Shown in pieces: positions 48,744-53,393 of a stretch of 53,393 nt of DNA. The DNA is from Mameliella sp. CS4. GTDB lineage: Bacteria; Pseudomonadota; Alphaproteobacteria; Rhodobacterales; Rhodobacteraceae. Numbering within the stretch: position 1 is the stretch's first letter; each line of letters begins with the position of its first letter. The stretch is from the NCBI RefSeq assembly GCF_019392335.1, contig NZ_JAHXRQ010000027.1:1-53393 (forward strand), read 5' to 3'. The notes under the pieces were generated by a model. That model ran no database searches and had not been told where the DNA came from. It worked only from the letters and a program-made list of their open reading frames with translations. The position numbers and the translations under genes were made by a program.

Positions 48744-50228
48744 ATGAAACGCAACGGGACCGGGACAAGGTTCGGTGTGATCGACGGAGGCGGTCGGGGG
48801 AGGTCCCTTCGGGACCGAATTGCCATGCCGGTGCCACACGATCTGTCGGCGCCGGAACTGGCGGCCGACATGGCAGAGCTTTTTGCCCTTGGGCTGGTTC
48901 AGGATCTGCGCGCAGAGGCGCTGCTGGACCCGCATTGCGCCGTCAGGATCGACGGGGCCACGCGGTTTACGATGCACGAACTGCTCTGCGAGCTACGCAA
49001 TCTCAGCTGGTTCGATGCCCGTGTGCCCATTGCCGGGACCGTGCCGGACAGATTGCCGGATGCGCAACCCGGGCAGATGAACGCCGACCAGCGCCGGGCC
49101 TTGCGGTGTAACGGGGATTTTCAGCTGACGCTTGAAACCCTTTTTCGCGGCGGTGTTGTCCTGCGCGGTGGCGGTCCGGTTCTGTCGGCCTTCTGGGACA
49201 GCGACCACATGGCACCGCCCGCAAAGCGCGAGGCCGGGGGCCAACCCTCCGAAAAGGCGGCGATGTCGGACTGGATCGGCTGGTGTGCCGAGCACAGCCA
49301 GGCCGGTCTGCGTCTGCCCTGGGCGGTGGTGCGCCCTCAGCAGGACCCGAGCCTGGGTGACCGGGCCGAAACACTGCACAGGACGCCGCCCGCGCGGCCC
49401 TTTCACAATGCGGCATTGGTTGCGCTGGCGCGTGGCACTGAAATTGCGCCGGGTCTGCCCGGCACATGGACTGGTTCGCGTCTCTTTGCACTGATGGCCG
49501 AGGGCGAGGCCCTGGCCAGCCGGTTTGCCCATGCCCAGGCGTCCGAAAAGGGCCGGATGCGGCGCCCGGCTGTCACGGCGGCGCGGATGACCGTCTGGCT
49601 GGGGAGCGAAGAGGGTGCCTCTGCTTCGGACAGTGATACCCATCGTGCGGCAGCCGAGGAACTTGTCAGTGCTGCCCCCAATCTCGTTCACTGGGTCAGC
49701 CGCGCCAACCGCGCGCGGCGCGGTCCGCAGCGGTTCGAGGCCCCGCTTTTTCTACCGTTGGCCGGCCCCGAGCGGCAGCATCTGACGCCCTCGGACCTGA
49801 GCACGCATGCGGTTGTCGCGGGCGTCCTGGCCACGCTGGTCAAGACCGTCTTCGACACGTCGCGGCGAGCCCAGTTGCAGGCGGTCGGGCAGGGCGGCCC
49901 CGTGCTGGCGCTGGAGGATCAGACCGACCGGCTGGCGGCGAATATCGGGCTGATGCGATGCGTGACCGGGGGGTACTTTCCGGCCGAGAACATCCAGGAC
50001 CTGCGCTTTGGGCAGGCCGTCGCCCTGCACCTGTTGCGTGACCGTCTGGAACTGGACAACCGCAGTGCGCAGATGAGCTTGCGTGATTTCGACGGGCAAA
50101 GCCTGCAGCTGGTTTCGCATCCGCGCCGGTTTGGCCGCGGCCATGCCGAACTGCGCCGCGATGGCGAGCCGATCGCCTGGCCGCAGGAAGCGGGCCATCC
50201 GGCGGCGCATCTGACGGCGGTCATCTAG
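48744..50228 (+). CDS. Degenerate vanadium-haloperoxidase-like protein
   Basis: The 494-residue protein follows the layout of bacterial vanadium-dependent haloperoxidases: LSAPELAADMAELFALGLVQDL, LCELRNLSWFD, the LFRGG...GPVLSAFW segment, STHAVVAGVLATLVKTVFD, DRLAANIGLMR and ENIQDLRFGQAVALHLLRD. The acid-base His355 (in STHAVV) and Arg405 remain, but the vanadate-binding His is replaced by Tyr411 (GGYFPAE against GVHFPTD), the Asp by Glu415, and I cannot see the K...RP motif. It is probably a pseudoenzyme with a structural or regulatory role. ATG 44 of the 48738/48744 pair was taken, after GGGGGAATGACC. Confidence 0.78.
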   Translation: MKRNGTGTRFGVIDGGGRGRSLRDRIAMPVPHDLSAPELAADMAELFALGLVQDLRAEALLDPHCAVRIDGATRFTMHELLCELRNLSWFDARVPIAGTVPDRLPDAQPGQMNADQRRALRCNGDFQLTLETLFRGGVVLRGGGPVLSAFWDSDHMAPPAKREAGGQPSEKAAMSDWIGWCAEHSQAGLRLPWAVVRPQQDPSLGDRAETLHRTPPARPFHNAALVALARGTEIAPGLPGTWTGSRLFALMAEGEALASRFAHAQASEKGRMRRPAVTAARMTVWLGSEEGASASDSDTHRAAAEELVSAAPNLVHWVSRANRARRGPQRFEAPLFLPLAGPERQHLTPSDLSTHAVVAGVLATLVKTVFDTSRRAQLQAVGQGGPVLALEDQTDRLAANIGLMRCVTGGYFPAENIQDLRFGQAVALHLLRDRLELDNRSAQMSLRDFDGQSLQLVSHPRRFGRGHAELRRDGEPIAWPQEAGHPAAHLTAVI

Positions 50229-50231
50229 GGA

Positions 50232-50930
50232 TCAGCGGCGCGCGACCTTTCCACCCGGCAGGCTGCCAGAGATTTCCAGGATCAGCTTGCGCTTGACCGC
50301 CTCGGCGAAACTCTCTCGGCTTTCGGCGGTGACGACAAAGGCGCCGGGCCCGCCGATGATGCGTTCGGAATAAAGCGCCTCCAACCCGCCATGCGCGCGG
50401 CCGGGATCGCCCGGGCGCAGGATCGGCAAGGCGTTGATCGTGACGCCGGCGGCCAGCACCCGGTCGCGCGCCTCGGCAATCGGCGGGCCAGAGTAGGAAT
50501 TGACGCTGTCGCCGGAAAAGTCGATCACCCGCCGCCAGCCGTCGAAATCGTTGCTGTCCATAAGGCGCAGCGCCTCGTCCAGCGCGGCGCCGATGGCGTT
50601 GCGTCCATAGGCCTGGCGTGGTTTGCCCATCAGCTCGGCGGCAAATCCCGCGGCGCTGTCCGGCCCGTCGATCAGCGTCCAATCCGCGACAACGGCCTGG
50701 TTGGCGGCCCATTCGACATAGGTCACGGCGATATGTCCGTAAGCGGTGTTGGCGATGGCGGCCAGGACCTCGGGGTCAGTGATCGCCTCGGCGTAGCCCT
50801 GTCTCTGGAACTGGATTTCGCGCTGGTCGATGCTGCCAGAGGCATCCGCCAGCAGTACCAGTTCAAGGTCCGTGTCCTGGGCCTGCGCCATCCCGGCCCA
50901 GACCAGCATCATCGCCAGGATTACCCGCAT
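50232..50930 (-). CDS. DUF1194 (von Willebrand A-like) secreted protein
   Basis: The 232-residue protein has a signal peptide (MRVILAMMLVWAGMAQAQ) and a VWA-like domain of the DUF1194 type: LELVLLADASGSID (MIDAS-like DxSxS), FQRQGYAEAITDPEV and WRRVIDFSGDSVNSY. It probably binds a metal and a protein partner in the periplasm. GAGGGTGACG precedes the ATG at 50930. Its stop is three bases from that of the degenerate haloperoxidase, so the two genes converge. Confidence 0.9.
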   Translation of the reverse strand: MRVILAMMLVWAGMAQAQDTDLELVLLADASGSIDQREIQFQRQGYAEAITDPEVLAAIANTAYGHIAVTYVEWAANQAVVADWTLIDGPDSAAGFAAELMGKPRQAYGRNAIGAALDEALRLMDSNDFDGWRRVIDFSGDSVNSYSGPPIAEARDRVLAAGVTINALPILRPGDPGRAHGGLEALYSERIIGGPGAFVVTAESRESFAEAVKRKLILEISGSLPGGKVARR

Positions 50931-51052
50931 CGTCACCCTCCGTTTGGGGATGAGATAGGGCGGGGCGACTCCTTGCCCATATTGACCAACGTCATGTTCC
51001 TGCCCGCCGGGCTGTGGCAGAGTTGCGTTACTGCTGAACAGAAGGATACGTC

Positions 51053-51457
51053 ATGATCGCCCGCCTTGCCCTGCTGTGCCTGATGGCCACGCCCGCATTC
51101 GCCCAGGATGCCGACATCGGGCGCGCGCATTTCTACACCCATTGCGCCACCTGCCACGGTCTGGAAGGCAAAGGCGACGGACCGATGGCCGGCGTTTTGA
51201 CCATCCCGCCGACAAACCTGACCGAACTGACGATCCAGAACGGCGGTGTCTTTCCCTTGGCACGGGTGATCAAACGGATCGACGGGCGGGATCCGCTTGT
51301 GGCGCATGGCTCTCCGATGCCGGTCTTTGGCGATTTCTTCGAACAGTCTTTCGACGTGCCGATGAAGACGCAGGCGGGCCAGCCGATCCTTACATCACAG
51401 CCGGTGGTGGATCTGGTCGCTTACCTGATGGAACTGCAGCGGATCGAGCAGGACTAG
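51053..51457 (+). CDS. Class I-type cytochrome c, periplasmic
   Basis: This 134-residue protein has a signal peptide (MIARLALLCLMATPAFA) and a single heme c site, CATCH at residues 31-35 (THCATCHGLEGKGDGPMAG). A likely axial Met lies in GSPMPVFGDFF, followed by the C-terminal helix VVDLVAYLMELQRI. It carries electrons in the periplasm; the partner is not identified. AAGGATACGTC precedes the ATG. The stop overlaps that of the convergent lipoprotein gene in CTAG. Confidence 0.93.
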   Translation: MIARLALLCLMATPAFAQDADIGRAHFYTHCATCHGLEGKGDGPMAGVLTIPPTNLTELTIQNGGVFPLARVIKRIDGRDPLVAHGSPMPVFGDFFEQSFDVPMKTQAGQPILTSQPVVDLVAYLMELQRIEQD

Positions 51458-52149
51458 CCGCCGGTGCCGCGGCAGATGCCCGTTGTCTGCGCACCTTTCC
51501 AGGGCAGGATCACCGAGGGCCGGTCGATTGCCGTGTCCAGCCGATCGATGGGCATGTATTTCCCGATCATGCCCCGCAGCCGCGCGGTGCGGGGGGCGTT
51601 CGGGTCCAGCAGGCGGCAACAGACGTATTCCTCGACGATGCTGCCCTGCTGTTCATAGCCGAAGGACAGGAAATCGCGCGTCGCCTCTGTGTCGAACAGA
51701 TAGGGGTCTTTCGAGGCGCTGTGTTCCTGCGCGGCCTTGAGCGGGTGATAGCCGGTCAGATTGCGGTTCTGCCATTGCCAGACATGGGTCGCCTCATGGG
51801 CAAAGAGCATCGCGTCGAACAAGTCGATCCGGTCGGGATAGCCCGCCAGGAGATCCTTTCGATAAACATCCTTGCGCAGCAGGATCTTGTTGAAAAGCAC
51901 CGTGGCCGCCGGAGAGACAGTGACCGTGCGGGTCTTGGCGATAGGCGGCCAGATTCTTTCCTGGCAGGTCGTGCGGGGGCGAACGGGGATGTCATAAGTG
52001 ACGGCCCCGGCCGGGTTGCCATCGATCAGGCGGATTCGTTTCGGGTCGATGTCGTCGCCGTGAAAGGCCTTCAGAAAGGCGGCCTCGTTCGGTGTGGCGG
52101 ACCGGCCGCAGGCGGTCAGGATCAACAGGGCAAAGAGGGCAAGGCGCAT
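51454..52149 (-). CDS. Lipoprotein with HExxH metallopeptidase-like motif
   Basis: The 231-residue protein starts with a lipoprotein signal (MRLALFALLILTACG; lipid Cys14). It contains HEATHVWQW at residues 118-126, the HExxH zinc motif also found in a group of eukaryotic-like DUF4157-type predicted peptidases of the envelope. Four other cysteines (TCQE, VCC, GICRG) may form disulfides. The function is unknown. I used the ATG at 52149, although no strong ribosome site is visible. The stop overlaps that of cytochrome c on the opposite strand. Confidence 0.75.
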   Translation of the reverse strand: MRLALFALLILTACGRSATPNEAAFLKAFHGDDIDPKRIRLIDGNPAGAVTYDIPVRPRTTCQERIWPPIAKTRTVTVSPAATVLFNKILLRKDVYRKDLLAGYPDRIDLFDAMLFAHEATHVWQWQNRNLTGYHPLKAAQEHSASKDPYLFDTEATRDFLSFGYEQQGSIVEEYVCCRLLDPNAPRTARLRGMIGKYMPIDRLDTAIDRPSVILPWKGAQTTGICRGTGG

Positions 52150-52362
52150 GAATCGAGATTGGCCGGGGGCAGAGCGGTTGGCAAGCGCCAATGGCCTGTC
52201 CTGGGCCTGTCGGGCTTCGGTCGTGCCGACGCAATCGGCGGCAGCGGCAAATGACCGTCCGTCAGGATGGGGAGGTGTCCCGAACAGGGCGTGGTGGGAT
52301 CCGGGGCCCGCAGTGTCCGTGACGGGTGCGTGCGGACACGCACCCGGTGGGGTTCGCGCCGC

Positions 52363-52536
52363 CTAGTGTGCGCGCGGGGCCTTGCCGCCGGATTTGCCGC
52401 TGGGCCCGCCGCTCACAGCCTTGCCGCCGATCACCGGGTCCTTGCCGGCGTTGCTGTTCGAGGTGGCCAGCACCTTGACCTTTTCCTTCTTGGGCTTCTT
52501 CGCTTCGCGGTTGCCGCGGTTCTTTTCCTTGGACAT
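52363..52536 (-). CDS. Small basic Lys/Gly-rich protein, 57 aa
   Basis: A 57-codon frame runs from ATG 52536 to TAG 52363-52365. The first 20 residues are strongly basic (MSKEKNRGNREAKKPKKEKV), and the rest is Gly/Ser/Lys-rich (GGKAVSGGPSGKSGGKAPRAH). GAGG lies just upstream of the ATG. Similar short proteins with the MSKEKNRGNREAKKPK start occur in related bacteria, as I recall, with no known role. RNA or ribosome binding would suit the charge. Confidence 0.7.
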   Translation of the reverse strand: MSKEKNRGNREAKKPKKEKVKVLATSNSNAGKDPVIGGKAVSGGPSGKSGGKAPRAH

Positions 52537-52738
52537 GGGAGTACCTCTTTCGACACCGCGCGGCGGAATACCGGGCGGGTGGACGCTCAGAGGGGGCAGG
52601 GTTGCCTGACGGGGTCAGGGCGATGTCACCGGTGAGGCATCGTGGAAGATGCAATTCATGATGTGTGCGGGCGCGGGCGATATGCAAGGGGTTGGACGGG
52701 GGAGGGGGTAATATAGTTGGCGAAGGTTGAGCGGTTTG

Positions 52739-52881
52739 CCCAGACGGGTTGGCGGGGTGAACCCCGCCCTACGGCGCTTGGGCAACCTGGGCGCGGGACA
52801 AGGCCGAAGGCCGCCACGCCAGAGCCGACGCGCCCCGTCGCCCCGGAGGGGCGCCGACTATCAGGGCTCGCCTCCGGCGAG
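52739..52881. repeat. Cluster of short inverted repeats (REP-like)
   Basis: The 359-base gap 52537-52895 has no gene. It contains GGCGGGG-TGAA-CCCCGCC (52751-52768 region), CGCCCC-GGA-GGGGCG (52839-52853) and CTCGCC-TCC-GGCGAG (52867-52881). The first, with flanking TTGGC/CTACGG, resembles repeats dispersed in other Rhodobacterales genomes. They may also act as terminators for the converging genes. Confidence 0.5.
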
Positions 52882-52895
52882 GCTTGGGTGTAATT

Positions 52896-53318
52896 CTAGA
52901 GCGCGCTCTTTTCCTCACAAAATCTTACAAGAGCACGCAAAATTCTGTCCGCATCTTCAGTCGCTTCCCGGACCAATTCTGATGATACATCAAAAATGCG
53001 ATCTTGTCGGCTCCCTTTCTCTGCAGCGTCCAAGTAGACAGTTTGTCCAACCATGATATGACGCCCGTGGATAGCGAGGTGCCTGTTCTCGACAAACCTA
53101 TGCAGATGACCGGCCAATTCTTTAAAATAGGCAGCCCACGGATCGCCAATCATGTATCTTTTTGCTGCGCTACTGAGCGCCGTAATTAGGCGCTGTGTCG
53201 GCATTCTTCGAAGACAATTCAGCCGATTATGCCAGTCTTCGGAACCTTCAGCCAAATCATCCAAAAAGCAAATTGCGCGACATGCGTAGAATTCGATTTG
53301 AGCACAGGTTTGAACGTA
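52896..53318 (-). pseudogene. Unknown AT-richer gene cut at its 5' end by an IS
   Basis: The frame encodes about 140 residues (LDDLAEGSEDWHNRLN near the cut, LAIHGRHIMVGQTVY in the middle, DRILRALVRFCEEKSAL at the end) and is open back to a stop inside the IS sequence at 53322. No ATG or ribosome site precedes it; a TTG at 53264 is the only inner start. The codons are AT-richer than the rest of the window, which suggests transferred DNA. The upstream part is probably on the other side of the IS. No family is recognised. Confidence 0.55.
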
Positions 53319-53393
53319 GGGTCAGGACCCATTGATTTGGTTTGACGTGCATGATTCACCGTTCGAAAACGAGTGGTGACCATGTCTGATCTT
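53319..53393 (+). mobile_element. Left end of a probable IS5-family element
   Basis: Starting at GGGTCAGGACCCATTGA (53319-53335) the sequence matches, from memory, the end of IS5-type elements common in Rhodobacterales. An ATG at 53382 begins MSDL, the start of the typical MSDLYWL transposase, and runs off the window. The evidence is thin because only four codons are visible. The abrupt end of the preceding open frame at this point supports an insertion boundary. Confidence 0.55.

Overview
The window looks like a chromosomal segment from an alphaproteobacterium, most likely a Rhodobacterales (roseobacter-type) organism. The signs are high GC with GC-rich third codon positions, a PF04800-type NDUFS4-like complex I protein, FNR-like and TctD/TctE-like regulators, an RTX-Hint secreted protein, and an alphaproteobacterial LexA box of the form GTTC-N7-GTTC. 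No replication origin, CRISPR array, prophage or rRNA operon is visible. One tRNA gene (Arg, anticodon TCT) is present.

Layout. Positions 1-5600 hold housekeeping genes: uvrB, a small unknown protein, the NDUFS4-like protein, a MYG1-family hydrolase and a GNAT acetyltransferase. After the tRNA (5640-5716) comes a tightly coupled trio of response regulator, TctE-like sensor kinase and periplasmic binding protein (5993-9130), then a frameshifted AT-richer GFA-type gene (9239-9699). Positions 9808-14204 (minus) encode an ATP-citrate-lyase-like two-gene module translationally coupled to a hotdog thioesterase. A decayed IS3-family element lies at about 14482-15140.

Positions 15435-26104 (minus) form a ten-gene run: PLP class-V enzyme, MFS transporter, flavin monooxygenase, two AhpD/CMD-fold proteins, opine-type dehydrogenase, and a complete spermidine/putrescine-type ABC importer. 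A divergent Lrp/AsnC regulator (26206-26676) faces it. I read this as an import-and-catabolism module for an unidentified amine or opine-like compound. It is my first candidate for an undescribed system.

Positions 26779-30463 contain three small secreted proteins, one made of two Cys-rich repeats, and a membrane-anchored CadC-like regulator transcribed away from them. A phased GAAA iteron array sits in the shared promoter region. Next come an unknown protein with an in-frame TGA near its end, an FNR-like regulator, an NMT1/TauT-type ABC transporter, a BadF/GlcNAc-kinase-type ATPase, a 55-residue zinc-ribbon membrane protein and a lytic transglycosylase.

Positions 38245-50930 include a 1675-residue RTX-Hint protein, a SARP-like regulator, an intact vanadium-haloperoxidase/PAP2-type enzyme with an N-terminal (NSQ)9 tract, a cytosolic-looking subtilase, a degenerate haloperoxidase paralogue that has lost its vanadate-binding His, and a DUF1194 protein. 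The right end holds a cytochrome c, a metallopeptidase-like lipoprotein, a 57-residue basic protein, a zone of inverted repeats, and an AT-richer gene cut at its 5' end by what looks like an IS5-family element running off the window.
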